Of a stretch of 64,000 bases of DNA, positions 38,813 through 49,603 are shown piece by piece (positions within the stretch are counted from its first letter, which is position 1; each line of letters begins with the position of its first letter). The position numbers were made by a program, and so were the translations under genes. The notes under the pieces are model-generated. The model saw only the letters and a list, made by a program, of their open reading frames with translations. It searched no databases and was not told where the DNA came from. Where the stretch lies: contig CP060754.1 in NCBI GenBank assembly GCA_023205875.1, forward strand, positions 1 to 64,000, read 5' to 3'. This stretch comes from Chloropicon primus (lineage: Eukaryota; Chlorophyta; Chloropicophyceae; Chloropicales; Chloropicaceae).

Positions 38813-39613
38813 ATGGCGATGGAGGGGTTGGGGACGAGGGCGTGGGGGGGCGCTGGGAGGAGGGGGAAGACGCAAGCCACGACGACGACGACGACGACGA
38901 GGAGGAGGACGCGAGGGAGGGAGGGGGAGGCGAAGGGGAGGAGACACGGGAAGGCCTGGAGCACGAACGACGGGGAGGAGGGAGAGGGGCAGGGGAGGGG
39001 GGAGCAGAGCGTGAGGACGAGGGGTCGGACGCCGAGCGTGAGGAAGGCGGACTCGACGGACGCGGTGTCGACCTTCCTGACGCGGCGCTTCGGTCTCGCC
39101 GGGGGGCTCGCGTGGGTCGGGGTCCTGGCGTTCGGAGTCATCAGCGAGCAGGTGAAGACCCGGTTGGAGGTCAAGAGGGAGTTCGAGACGACTGTGGACG
39201 TCGGTGCGGACGCTGAGGTCGTGAAGACGGAGTCCGGGATCGCGTACCAGGATGTGAAGCTGGGGGGCGGGCAGACCCCAAGGAGAGGCGACCTCGTTGT
39301 CGTGCAGTACAAGGCGGAGGTCGAGGGGGTGGGGACCTACGAGGACACGAGGAAGAACACCAAGGCCGGGGCGGCCTTTGTGTTCGGGTCCAGGCCTCTC
39401 CCTCCGGGGCTGCCCTTGGGCTTCGAGGAGGTTCTCTCCACCATGAAGGTGGGGGGCAAGAGAATCGCGGAAGTTCCCCCGAGCCTTGGGTTTGGCGACG
39501 AGGTGACCTTCATCCCGAGCAAGCTGAGGAAGGGAGACACGGTGGAGATCCCGCCAAACAGCACGATCAAGTACGAGGTCGAGCTCACGCGGGTTTCCAT
39601 CCCCCCGTCGTGA
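38813..39613 (+). CDS. FKBP-type peptidyl-prolyl isomerase-like protein, probably plastid or membrane-linked
   Basis: A single exon of 266 residues. The first ~100 residues are Arg/Thr/Gly-rich and look like a long transit region. A hydrophobic stretch (FGLAGGLAWVGVLAFGVI) lies near 103-120 and could be a thylakoid signal or an anchor. The FKBP domain (~150-262) shows GDLVVVQYKAEVEG, MKVGGKRIAEVPPSLGFGDE and an ending YEVELTRV. The Trp of the active pocket is replaced by Phe-Glu-Glu context (LGFEEVL), and the Phe-Asp pair is degenerate (YED). It thus resembles plant lumenal FKBPs with weak or no isomerase activity. Start chosen at the first in-frame ATG. Confidence 0.85.
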   Translation: MAMEGLGTRAWGGAGRRGKTQATTTTTTTRRRTRGREGEAKGRRHGKAWSTNDGEEGEGQGRGEQSVRTRGRTPSVRKADSTDAVSTFLTRRFGLAGGLAWVGVLAFGVISEQVKTRLEVKREFETTVDVGADAEVVKTESGIAYQDVKLGGGQTPRRGDLVVVQYKAEVEGVGTYEDTRKNTKAGAAFVFGSRPLPPGLPLGFEEVLSTMKVGGKRIAEVPPSLGFGDEVTFIPSKLRKGDTVEIPPNSTIKYEVELTRVSIPPS

Positions 39614-39672
39614 CAACATCTCTCTACAAGTAAAGCGACGTTGATATATAATGAATGTTTGAGTGGGTCTGG

Positions 39673-41688
39673 TTAACTTTGATGCGAGTTCCTCTGGTTG
39701 GAGCGCTCCTCGAGCTCCTTGAGGGAGATTTGAAAGTACGCGACACGCTTTCTGTTCCACGTGTACGTCATGCTCACCCCCTCCTCCTCCGCCGACGCGG
39801 GCCAAGGGATGATTGCGGGGTAGCTGAACTCCCTGCCCGACCTGACCTCCCCCTTTTCCCTTTCGAGGTCGATGTAGATCGGCCAAGTCTCTCCGTTGTC
39901 CTTGGACACCGCGAGCCTCAAAGGCGTCCTGGTCGTGTGCACCGGGTTGTAGATGAGGACGAGAAAGCCGCTGCGAGGCAGCTTCGCCACGTCGAGGCCG
40001 CTGTTGTTGTTCGGGAGCGAAGTCTTGTAAGGCTTGTTCCACGTCCGCCCGTAATCAGTGGAGTTTGCCCGCCACACCCTCGCCTTTGGGTCCCTCGTGC
40101 TCCTCGTCATCATGAACACGTGACCAGGGTTGGCACTGTCCTCCCACAGCGTGGGCTGGATCATCCCCTCGTGCTTGCTCTCCGGATAAGCCAGCGTGCT
40201 CATCTCCCAGGTCTCGCCGTGGTCGGTGCTGATGTCCGTGAAGGCCCTCCAGGGCTTGGCTCTGCCTTCCCAGTGCGCCGGACCCTCAAGGGAGGCAGGG
40301 GCGAGCCAGTCCCCGTTGCTCAGGAGGATGGGCTTGTTCTTGACGGGTCCCCTGCCGCCCTTCTGCCAGGGCTGGTCCTCGGAGACGAGCTCGGTGGCCT
40401 CGCCCCAAGTCTTCCCGCCGTCGCTAGACTTGGTCACGAAGGTCTCCCACTCGGGTATCTTCCACCCCACCTTGAAGAAGAGAACTATCTCTCCGTCGCA
40501 TACGTCCTCGCTCCCCTGGCTTCCCTCACAGAACAGGACCGGATTCCAGTGGGGCTCCCCGCCCTTCTTCGGAGGCATCCCCCTCTTCTCCTTGCCGTTG
40601 AAGGGGACGTCCCTGTGCACCTTGGCGGCCTTGAGAGGCGTCGTCCACTCCCCAGTGGTCTGGCGCTTGGCCACGTAGATGGCCACATCCTCCGCTGATT
40701 CGTACATTCCGCCGAACCAAGCCGCGAGGACCTCCCCGTCGGGCAAGTTCACAAGAGTAGTCGCGTGACATGCAGGGCTGAGGACCCCGGACTGAGTGAG
40801 CTGCGCCCGGCCCTCCCTGTGCCCCCACTTGCCCCCGAAGGCAAACTCCGGCTCCTTGAGGTTCGCAAAGGGCCCCTGGTGGACCGCTTCGCCGTGGTCA
40901 CGGGCGGGGACATCGTGGTGAGAGTCTTCCGCTTTGCTCCCGTGACCGTGGGCGGTCGCTCCAGACTTCTTTGGCTTCCCCTTTGCGGGGGCCTTCTCCG
41001 CCTTCTTCTGCGGACGTGGAGTTCTCGCGGTCAGTCGGCCGTCACGATGATTGCGCAATCACAGCCACGGAGGAGGAGGAGGCTCCAGGTGAGGCACTTA
41101 CCGGTGTGTGAGGTTTCTCCTTTGCGTCCTTGTGTTTTTCCTTGTGGTGCGGCTCTTCCTTGCGGTGCGGCTCTTCCTTGTGGCGCCCCTTGTCCTTGGG
41201 TCCCTTCAGGGGAATGTGAGTCTCCTGATTCGCCGCGCTCCTCGCGTCCTGCCAGGAACTCATGAGGTGGCTCCCACCCGGGACCGCTCTCCTGCTAGGC
41301 TCCTCCACATCTTGGACCGATATCACCACGATGGCGACCAGGAGCAACCCGGCCACGGCCAAGACGCTCGTCAGCGGCCTGCAAAATCGTTGGGCGAGAG
41401 CAGAAGAGTTCCGTCAGTCCTTCCGCGAGGACACAATTTTCTTTGCGCGGTCTCGAAGAAGAAGAAGAAGAAGAAGAAGAGGAAGTACCTGTCCTCCTCC
41501 TCCTCCTCCTCCTCCTCCTCGATTTGGTTTGATTTGGTTTGGTTTTACCTTCTTCGGATCTGCGTCCTGACGGGCACTAGCCAGTGCGGCAGTGGGAAGT
41601 TCTTGTTCTTCTGATCCTCATCGTGGTCCTCCTCCTCCCCTTGTCCCCCCTCCTCCAAGTCTCTCACCGGGTGGAGTTTCTTCCTCAT
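39673..41688 (-). CDS. Membrane-anchored BNR-repeat sialidase-like protein
   Basis: Three exons, 41688-41549, 41378-41102 and 41007-39673, all with matching phases, give 583 residues. The first intron (170 bp) holds AAG and CTC repeats. Residues ~1-47 are a charged cytosolic tail, a signal-anchor helix (LTSVLAVAGLLLVAIVVI) lies at about 49-66, and a His/Lys/Glu-rich stalk follows. The catalytic-type domain has four Asp boxes (SSDGGKTW, STDHGETW, STDYGRTW, SKDNGETW) and ends with FSYPAIIPWP and MTYTWNRKR, matching the BNR_2 exo-sialidase-like family. It is probably a type II Golgi or surface protein acting on glycans. True sialidase activity is not proven for algal members. Confidence 0.85.
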
Positions 41689-41927
41689 CGTCGTTCCCAA
41701 GCCGGTCGCTCGTCAAGCTCCTATCCTTGGGATCACAGCCCCCCATCAATTTCGATTCGATCGAGCGAGGAGAAGTCAGTCGTAACGGGGAGACGAGCGA
41801 GACAGACGCGAGAGGGCCGTGACGAAGGGGGACGGACGCTCGCTAGGGTCACGCTCGCTAGGGGTGGTGGTGGGGTGTGCGTGCGTGTAGAGGATTTGTG
41901 CGTCGTGTAGAGGAAGAGAGAGGGAGG

Positions 41928-42860
41928 ATGGGAGCGCGGCGGAAGAGGGGGAGGGGATGGAGGGAGATGCTGTTGTGCGGGGGGGCGAGAGTGGAGGATG
42001 AGGCTTGCTGCAGCCCCAAACGGTGCTTGGACGACGAGGCCTCCTCCCGATTGAGGTCGGACTCGCCCGTGTCGCCGCTCGACCCGAGGCTGTCCTCGTC
42101 GTCAACGCTGATGATGTCCAGGGAGGAGGAGGAGGACGTGTCGTGGCTGGTGAGGGAGTCGAGGAAGACCCTCGCTCTGCTGGAGTTCGCGGGGCACGGC
42201 ACGGTGGACCTGGCCGCGGACGCCCCGGAGATCCGCGAGGAGGAGGAGTTCACCTGCCAGCGCTTCCTGAAGGGCTTCCAGAACAACAGGTCCAAGTCCC
42301 TGAAAATGATGCAGTCGTACATCCTGTGGAGGTCGAACACGGACACCGTAAGGAAAGAGGACATCACTGAGAGCTTGAAGGCCGAGAAGGTGCTGTTGCT
42401 GAAGGGCAGGGACCGGCGCGGCGGGCCGACGGTGGTGATCGTGGGGAGGAACCACGACATGTACAAGACGGACGTGGAGGAGACGGTGAAGCTTCTAACG
42501 TATTGCCTCGACAAGGCGATGGCGCTGATGGAAAGGACTAAGGGTATTACGATGGCGACGGTCATCTTGGACCTCGAAGGGATCGGGTGGAGGAACCTTG
42601 ACGCCCAGGCTCTCAAGCACGTGATGCTCTTCTTCCAAAACCTGTACCCGGAGAGGGTCAGGGTTGCGGTGTTCTGGAAGGCTCCAGGAATCTTCGGGGC
42701 GCTGTGGAGCATCGTCAAGCCGTTCCTGTCGGAAGCCACGAGGAGCAAGATTTTGTTCGCCCGGGAAACCGCGGACCTCGCGGGGGAGGTGAAGCTCTGC
42801 CACCTTCCCAAGGCCTACGGCGGCCAGGCCGAGGACGACACCATGGTGCCGATGACGTAA
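41928..42860 (+). CDS. CRAL-TRIO (Sec14-like) lipid-binding protein
   Basis: A single exon of 310 residues from the first ATG. A ~90-residue basic/acidic low-complexity head precedes a CRAL-TRIO N-terminal helix pair (TCQRFLKGFQNNRSKSLKMM). The lipid-binding domain shows ILDLEGIGWRNLD, then HVMLFFQNLYPERVRVAVFW and KPFLSEATRSKI, the standard Sec14 order. It probably binds or exchanges phosphoinositides or other hydrophobic ligands. It converges with TAP46, with 15 bp between stops. Confidence 0.87.
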   Translation: MGARRKRGRGWREMLLCGGARVEDEACCSPKRCLDDEASSRLRSDSPVSPLDPRLSSSSTLMMSREEEEDVSWLVRESRKTLALLEFAGHGTVDLAADAPEIREEEEFTCQRFLKGFQNNRSKSLKMMQSYILWRSNTDTVRKEDITESLKAEKVLLLKGRDRRGGPTVVIVGRNHDMYKTDVEETVKLLTYCLDKAMALMERTKGITMATVILDLEGIGWRNLDAQALKHVMLFFQNLYPERVRVAVFWKAPGIFGALWSIVKPFLSEATRSKILFARETADLAGEVKLCHLPKAYGGQAEDDTMVPMT

Positions 42861-42875
42861 ACTAAATGATGTATA

Positions 42876-43922
42876 TCAGGCACACGGCCTCAGGTTCTTG
42901 TTTCCCCAGCCGAAAGGGTTGTCGTCCTTGAACTCGTCCCACTCCCTCGCCTTCTTGATGCACTCCTCGTCTTCGCTGTGATCATCGTCGCTGCAGCACT
43001 TTTGGCCCGATCCCCTGTCCTGCTGGGCATCCCTGGCCCTCGCTTCCTCCCTCTCCCTCATGCGCTGCAACTCCTGCTCCCCAAACTCCTCGACCGTCAT
43101 GGTGTACGGCAAGTGGCTCTGCTTGAACACGCCTTGGGCGAACCTCTCCCTGGCCGCTTGCTGCGAAAGCTGGCCGGGCTGTATTGTGAACATCCCTTTG
43201 ATCCTCCCGTCGTCGCCGTTGACCCTCGGCCTCTCCCTCCCCCGGTTCACCTCCACCTCCCTTCCGCTTCCGCCGGCGGCCAGCTCCTCCTGCCTCCTCT
43301 TCGTGAACTCGAGGATCTCCACCTCCTTCTGGAGGGACGCGTACTGCTGGTAGGCGCTCATGGCGGAGCTGTTGACCTGGAGCAGGGACAGGGCCCTCGT
43401 TGTGTCCTCGTCCTCCGCTTCCGCAACGAGGGAAAGGGTTTCCATCGCTTGCCTCAGCTCCTTCTGCCGACGGTAGAGGGCGATCTTCTCCTCCCTGCCA
43501 AAGGTGATCGCGGCCGCGCCATCCATGCCCTCCACCAAGGACTTGACCTTGTCCTCCAGGAGCCCCTTGTCCTTGCACTGGCGAGCGAAAGCCAGGAAGG
43601 AGGCCAGGCCCTGCCTCAAGCACACGAGTCTCTCGTCCACAGGCCTGTCGGCCTCGACGTTCGTGTACGCCACGCCCAAGTAATACGGAATCAGCAAGTA
43701 CTTGATCGATCCCGTGGTTATATCGTCCTTGTCCTCGTTGTCCGAGAACAACGCCAGCGCTTGGACCATCGCCTCGCACGCTTTCAGTTCCTTGACGAGT
43801 TCCTTCGTCGTCGTTTTCCCTTGTTTCCCTCCCCCTTCCAACCCCTCGCACGCCTCCACGCACAACCCGAACCTCTCCTTCAGCGTCCCCCCCTCCCCCT
43901 CCCCTCCCCCTTCCCCCACCAT
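42876..43922 (-). CDS. TAP46: TAP46/TAP42/alpha4 PP2A-associated regulatory protein
   Basis: A single exon of 348 residues, typical for the family. Markers are KYLLIPYYLGVAYTNV, the REEKIALYRRQKELRQ helix, MFTIQPGQLS and the diagnostic C-terminus REWDEFKDDNPFGWGNK. TAP42/46 binds the catalytic subunits of PP2A-type phosphatases and acts downstream of TOR. Its promoter and first ~10 bp of coding sequence border the duplicated region to the right, and a copy of its start codon region appears again at 45960-45975. Confidence 0.96.
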   Translation of the reverse strand: MVGEGGGEGEGGTLKERFGLCVEACEGLEGGGKQGKTTTKELVKELKACEAMVQALALFSDNEDKDDITTGSIKYLLIPYYLGVAYTNVEADRPVDERLVCLRQGLASFLAFARQCKDKGLLEDKVKSLVEGMDGAAAITFGREEKIALYRRQKELRQAMETLSLVAEAEDEDTTRALSLLQVNSSAMSAYQQYASLQKEVEILEFTKRRQEELAAGGSGREVEVNRGRERPRVNGDDGRIKGMFTIQPGQLSQQAARERFAQGVFKQSHLPYTMTVEEFGEQELQRMREREEARARDAQQDRGSGQKCCSDDDHSEDEECIKKAREWDEFKDDNPFGWGNKNLRPCA

Positions 43923-44010
43923 CCTCTCCTCTCTCCTCTCTGCGTTGGGCTGGCGCGCGCTGCTGTCGGCTGTGTGCGTTCTCTCTGGCGCCTAGCGCGG
44001 ACGACGATCG

Positions 44011-44249
44011 ATGATGGGCGAGGAGGCATCCAATGGAGAGAGGAGAGGATGGTGGGGGAAGGGGGAGGGGAGGGGAAATACGACAAGATTCGTCGCGAGA
44101 ACTTTTCAGCGGTACCTTGGTTGACCGAATCGACGCTCGGAGTCATCGTGGAGGCTCATTGGAGTGAGGAGGATGGTGGAGGGCAAGGGGTGGGAGTACT
44201 GGGTGAAGGTGGGAGTGGGAGGAGGGGTGGGGGTGGTTGCAGCGGGGTG
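44011..44249 (+). pseudogene. Duplicated 5' fragment of the EXD2-like gene (copy 1)
   Basis: The segment from the ATGATGGGCGAGGAGG start region to the sequence around GTTGCAGCGGGGTG repeats the beginning of the gene at 49862. The copy has a G-rich expansion that shifts the frame, and it breaks off into the 3' side of the sulfotransferase gene. It is not expected to encode a protein but may retain promoter activity antisense to that gene. Confidence 0.8.
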
Positions 44250-44373
44250 AAGGTGTGTAATTGTCCTTGAATCGCCTCTCGAACTCTCCAAATCTAACCT
44301 TTTTGTCTTCATAATCATAATAACCAACTTGGCAACGAGAGCTTTTGGATTGCCATTATTTGTTCGTTTGGTC

Positions 44374-45749
44374 TCATGCGCAGATGATCTTGTCATCTCT
44401 CGGTGTACACGTCTCGAGCAAATCCCTGCTACGCAAGAACTCTTCACCTGGTATACCGAACTGCATGCCAGCGATCTCAACTTCGATGCACCCGCGCGAA
44501 ATCCATCCATTCTCGATCTCAACAGGTTCTGTGGTAGTGCCGAAATCGGCTATCTGTAACTGTGGCTTGCTGCCTGGCGGGCAGCGGGCATTAGCTTCCA
44601 AAGTCCCTCCATCGGGATCACAAGTAGGCGTTGATTCAAGACACGTCAAGTCTGCAAACTCAACGTCGTATGTATAACCGTATCGATGTGCCATTGTCCA
44701 TGCTCTGTAGGCCAGATCTGGGTCCACAGTCAGCAGTTGCTGCCAGGTGAATTGAGCACGATGCTCTCGATTGTTCCAAGTCTTAGCCACTTCTTTTGTG
44801 GACTTGGTCTTGTTATATCTATGGTCCAAGCCAGCCATCACGAAGATGTCATGTATCTCAACAGTTTCTATCTGATACGTAGGGAGGTTCAGCTGTGTGT
44901 GTTTTCGATGATGTGCGATCATTCCTAGTCAGAAAAAGTGTGCAAGCAAGACTCTAATTGACAATGTACTTACCTTGTCCAAGAACTCGTGCCATTCGAC
45001 CCAGAACTCCAACCCGAGCAACGCCTTGTTGTTATCCTTGACGTAAGAAGAGTTCAACGAAATGTGCCTCCTGAGGAATGCTATCTGCTCGTGGCGATCG
45101 AGCTCGGGAGGTGCGCAGATACTCGAGAGAGAAGCCAGGGGTTGCCTAAGTTGGTGCAATACCTATACAGCCAAGTGAGTTAGTAGACAAGATGAGCTTG
45201 AAGGTTAAGACTCGGGGCACATACCTGTCTAAACTTGTAACCATCAGCCTTCTCAGGTCCGAACGACTCTTCATCTTCGACTGCAAATATCCAAGATGAT
45301 GTGCCATCAGCAGACGGTCTTGGAACCCAATCGTTTGCAATCTCAAGTCCATACGCAGACAATTCCTTCGCAATGTATTGGGTCGCACTGCGAGGCGTGC
45401 CAGTGACGAGTAATGGCCACTTGGCTTCTTCAGTTTTGCATCGTTTCGAATACATCCGTGACTGTAAAACGAGGTCGCACGAGGGTAGTTCACAAGTCTC
45501 GATTACCCAAGACGACTCGTAAGACGTCTTAGACGAGAACAAGCGCTCTCCCAAACCCCGAGTCACGAGCGGCTTCGACATCACCGAGCGCGTTGGCAAC
45601 GTGGGCCTGAACACTGCGAAACCCACAACCGCCGCGAGTATAACGCCCGCGACCAGAACCAACTTCGTGTCCAGCTTAGCGTTTCCGGAGAGTATCCCTG
45701 TAGCCCTCGAACAGAAGAGAGTCCCTTGCCTCCGCTTGCTCGCGATCAT
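44374..45749 (-). CDS. Sulfotransferase-like type II membrane protein, copy 1
   Basis: Three exons, 45749-45225, 45162-44974 and 44892-44374, with 62- and 81-bp introns (GTATGT and GTAAGT donors), give 410 residues. A short cytosolic tail and signal-anchor helix (LVLVAGVILAAVVGFAVF) lie near residues 30-47. PLLVTGTPRSATQYIAKEL matches the 5'-PAPS-binding loop of sulfotransferases, and RQPLASLSS in exon 2 resembles the RxP...S 3'-phosphate site. The lumenal remainder has six or more Cys. It is probably a Golgi enzyme sulfating glycans, but the usual Gly/Lys in the loop is altered (PRSATQ), so activity is unproven. A third-codon check of start: the upstream frame has only TTG before this ATG. 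Confidence 0.82.
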
Positions 45750-46075
45750 GCTCCTCTTCAAGTTTGCAGTGCACTCCTGTCCGCCAAATACTCACCACTG
45801 GGTAGTTTCGTTCGAGCGAGGACTCAAGCGAAAGACGAAGAGATAATCCTTCAACCTGGCGTTCTCTCTCCCGCACCAACGCACGCCCTCCACGCCGCCT
45901 CCCCCTACGTGTCTCTCTCGCGCGCCCTTTCAGATGCTTCCACGTCCTCAAACCTCACGTCTCCCCCACCATCCTCTCTCCTCTCTCCCCTTCCTCTCTC
46001 CTCTCTGCGTTGGGCTGGCGCGCGCTGCTGTCGGCTGTGTGCGTTCTCTCTGGCGCCTAGCGCGGACGACGATCG

Positions 46076-46314
46076 ATGATGGGCGAGGAGGCATCCAATG
46101 GAGAGAGGAGAGGATGGTGGGGGAAGGGGGAGGGGAGGGGAAATACGACAAGATTCGTCGCGAGAACTTTTCAGCGGTACCTTGGTTGACCGAATCGACG
46201 CTCGGAGTCATCGTGGAGGCTCATTGGAGTGAGGAGGATGGTGGAGGGCAAGGGGTGGGAGTACTGGGTGAAGGTGGGAGTGGGAGGAGGGGTGGGGGTG
46301 GTTGCAGCGGGGTG
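46076..46314 (+). pseudogene. Duplicated 5' fragment of the EXD2-like gene (copy 2)
   Basis: Same content as the fragment at 44011-44249, including the same frame-shifting G-rich expansion. This shows both came from one duplication event. Confidence 0.8.
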
Positions 46315-46437
46315 AAGGTGTGTAATTGTCCTTGAATCGCCTCTCGAACTCTCCAAATCTAACCTTTTGTCTTCATAATCATAATAACCAACTTGGCAAC
46401 GAGAGCTTTTGGATTGCCATTATTTGTTCGTTTGGTC

Positions 46438-47813
46438 TCATGCGCAGATGATCTTGTCATCTCTCGGTGTACACGTCTCGAGCAAATCCCTGCTACGCAA
46501 GAACTCTTCACCTGGTATACCGAACTGCATGCCAGCGATCTCAACTTCGATGCACCCGCGCGAAATCCATCCATTCTCGATCTCAACAGGTTCTGTGGTA
46601 GTGCCGAAATCGGCTATCTGTAACTGTGGCTTGCTGCCTGGCGGGCAGCGGGCATTAGCTTCCAAAGTCCCTCCATCGGGATCACAAGTAGGCGTTGATT
46701 CAAGACACGTCAAGTCTGCAAACTCAACGTCGTATGTATAACCGTATCGATGTGCCATTGTCCATGCTCTGTAGGCCAGATCTGGGTCCACAGTCAGCAG
46801 TTGCTGCCAGGTGAATTGAGCACGATGCTCTCGATTGTTCCAAGTCTTAGCCACTTCTTTTGTGGACTTGGTCTTGTTATATCTATGGTCCAAGCCAGCC
46901 ATCACGAAGATGTCATGTATCTCAACAGTTTCTATCTGATACGTAGGGAGGTTCAGCTGTGTGTGTTTTCGATGATGTGCGATCATTCCTAGTCAGAAAA
47001 AGTGTGCAAGCAAGACTCTAATTGACAATGTACTTACCTTGTCCAAGAACTCGTGCCATTCGACCCAGAACTCCAACCCGAGCAACGCCTTGTTGTTATC
47101 CTTGACGTAAGAAGAGTTCAACGAAATGTGCCTCCTGAGGAATGCTATCTGCTCGTGGCGATCGAGCTCGGGAGGTGCGCAGATACTCGAGAGAGAAGCC
47201 AGGGGTTGCCTAAGTTGGTGCAATACCTATACAGCCAAGTGAGTTAGTAGACAAGATGAGCTTGAAGGTTAAGACTCGGGGCACATACCTGTCTAAACTT
47301 GTAACCATCAGCCTTCTCAGGTCCGAACGACTCTTCATCTTCGACTGCAAATATCCAAGATGATGTGCCATCAGCAGACGGTCTTGGAACCCAATCGTTT
47401 GCAATCTCAAGTCCATACGCAGACAATTCCTTCGCAATGTATTGGGTCGCACTGCGAGGCGTGCCAGTGACGAGTAATGGCCACTTGGCTTCTTCAGTTT
47501 TGCATCGTTTCGAATACATCCGTGACTGTAAAACGAGGTCGCACGAGGGTAGTTCACAAGTCTCGATTACCCAAGACGACTCGTAAGACGTCTTAGACGA
47601 GAACAAGCGCTCTCCCAAACCCCGAGTCACGAGCGGCTTCGACATCACCGAGCGCGTTGGCAACGTGGGCCTGAACACTGCGAAACCCACAACCGCCGCG
47701 AGTATAACGCCCGCGACCAGAACCAACTTCGTGTCCAGCTTAGCGTTTCCGGAGAGTATCCCTGTAGCCCTCGAACAGAAGAGAGTCCCTTGCCTCCGCT
47801 TGCTCGCGATCAT
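46438..47813 (-). CDS. Sulfotransferase-like type II membrane protein, copy 2
   Basis: Exons 47813-47289, 47226-47038 and 46956-46438. All three exons encode exactly the same 410 residues as copy 1, and the introns are the same too. The identity points to a very recent duplication or ongoing gene conversion. Short reads could not tell the two apart. Confidence 0.82.
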
Positions 47814-48057
47814 GCTCCTCTTCAAGTTTGCAGTGCACTCCTGTCCGCCAAATACTCACCACTGGGTAGTTTCGTTCGAGCGAGGACTCAAGCGAAAGAC
47901 GAAGAGATAATCCTTCAACCTGGCGTTCTCTCTCCCGCACCAACGCACGCCCTCCACGCCGCCTCCCCCTACGTGTCTCTCTCGCGCGCCCTTTCAGATG
48001 CTTCCACGTCCTCAAACCTCACGCGTTCTCTCTGGCGCCTAGCGCGGACGACGATCG

Positions 48058-48206
48058 ATGATGGGCGAGGAGGCATCCAATGGAGAGAGGAGAGGATGGT
48101 AAGATTCGTCGCGAGAACTTTTCAGCGGTACCTTGGTTGACCGAATCGACGCTCGGAGTCATCGTGGAGGCTCATTGGAGTGAGGAGGATGGTGGAGGGC
48201 CTGCAG
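48058..48206 (+). pseudogene. Duplicated 5' fragment of the EXD2-like gene (copy 3, further deleted)
   Basis: It matches the two other fragments but has lost the G-rich segment with part of the following sequence, and most of the stretch before the sulfotransferase 3' end. Confidence 0.75.
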
Positions 48207-48307
48207 CGCCTCTCGAACTCTCCAAATCTAACCTTTTTGTCTTCATAATCACAATAACCAACTTGGCAACGAGAGCTTTTGGATTGCCATTATTTGTTCG
48301 TTTGGTC

Positions 48308-49603
48308 TCATGCGCAGATGATCTTGTCATCTCTCGGTGTACACGTCTCGAGCAAATCCCTGCTACGCAAGAACTCTTCACCTGGTATACCGAACTGCAT
48401 GCCAGCGATCTCAACTTCGATGCACCCGCGCGAAATCCATCCATTCTCGATCTCAACAGGTTCTGTGGTAGTGCCGAAATCGGCTATCTGTAACTGTGGC
48501 TTGCTGCCTGGCGGGCAGCGGGCATTAAGTCCCTCCATCGGGATCACAAGTAGGCGTTGATTCAAGACACGTCAAGTCTGCAAACTCAACGTCGTATGTA
48601 TAACCGTATCGATGTGCCATTGTCCATGCTCTGTAGGCCAGATCTGGGTCCACAGTCAGCAGTTGCTGCCAGGTGAATTGAGCACGATGCTCTCGATTGT
48701 TCCAAGTCTTAGCCACTTCTTTTGTGGACTTGGTCTTGTTATATCTATGGTCCAAGCCAGCCATCACGAAGATGTCATGTATCTCAACAGTTTCTATCTG
48801 ATACGTAGGGAGGTTCAGCTGTGTGTGTTTTCGATGATGTGCGATCATTCCTAGTCAGAAAAAGTGTGCAAGCAAGACTCTAATTGACAATGTACTTACC
48901 TTGTCCAAGAACTCGTGCCATTCGACCCAGAACCAACCCGAGCAACGCCTTGTTGTTATCCTTGACGTAAGAAGAGTTCAACGAAATGTGCCTCCTGAGG
49001 AATGCTATCTGCTCGTGGCGATCGAGCTCGGGAGGTGCGCAGGTTGCCTAAGTTGGTGCAATACCTATACAGCCAAGTGAGGTAGACAAGATGGCTTGAA
49101 GGTTAAGACTCGGGGCACATACCTGTCTAAACTTGTAACCATCAGCCTTCTCAGGTCGGAACGACTCTTCATCTTCGACTGCAAATATCCAAGATGATGT
49201 GCCATCAGCAGACGGTCTTGGAACCCAATCGTTTGCAATCTCAAGTCCATACGCAGACAATTCCTTCGCAGTGTATTGGGTCGCACTGCGAGGCGTGCCA
49301 GTGACGAGTAATGGCCACTTGGCTTCTTCAGTTTTGCATCGTTTCGAATACATCCGTGACTGTAAAACGAGGTCGCACGAGGGTAGTTCACAAGTCTCGA
49401 TTACCCAAGACGACTCGTAAGACGTCTTAGACGAGAACAAGCGCTCTCCCAAACCCCGAGTCACGAGCGGCTTCGACATCACCGAGCGCGTTGGCAAGAA
49501 CACTGCGACCAAGCGAGAAGAAGAACCAAGAAGCGTTTCCGGAGAGTATCCCTGTAGCCCTCGAACAGAAGAGAGTCCCTTGCCTCCGCTTGCTCGCGAT
49601 CAT
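48308..49603 (-). pseudogene. Sulfotransferase-like gene, copy 3, degraded
   Basis: The gene order and both introns are as in copies 1 and 2. Exon 3 has an 8-bp loss near 48527, exon 2 has a 2-bp loss near 48933 and a ~22-25-bp loss near 49042, and exon 1 has lost most of the signal-anchor coding region near 49497-49530. Several of these shift the frame, so no full protein can be made. Only a few base changes are seen in the remaining sequence (for example Gly to Arg near 49157 and Ile to Thr near 49271). The copy is therefore a young pseudogene. Confidence 0.85.

Larger units (their letters stand above)
43912..45959. repeat. Tandem repeat unit 1 of the sulfotransferase array
   Basis: About 2.05 kb. 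It starts in the TAP46 start-codon region, continues through the TAP46-EXD2 divergent promoter and an EXD2 5' fragment, and contains a complete sulfotransferase-like gene on the minus strand. It matches unit 2 base for base over long stretches at an offset of 2064-2065 bp, apart from small indels such as one T in a T run near 44302 and a 15-bp difference in the pyrimidine-rich head. Confidence 0.95.
45960..48023. repeat. Tandem repeat unit 2 of the sulfotransferase array
   Basis: 2064 bp, essentially identical to unit 1. It begins immediately after the shared end CCTCACG with a copy of the TAP46 start-codon region. Confidence 0.95.

Noticed and set aside
44329-44677. Plus-strand open frames repeated in each sulfotransferase unit
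   Set aside because: They are antisense to exon 3 of the sulfotransferase-like gene and have no independent support.
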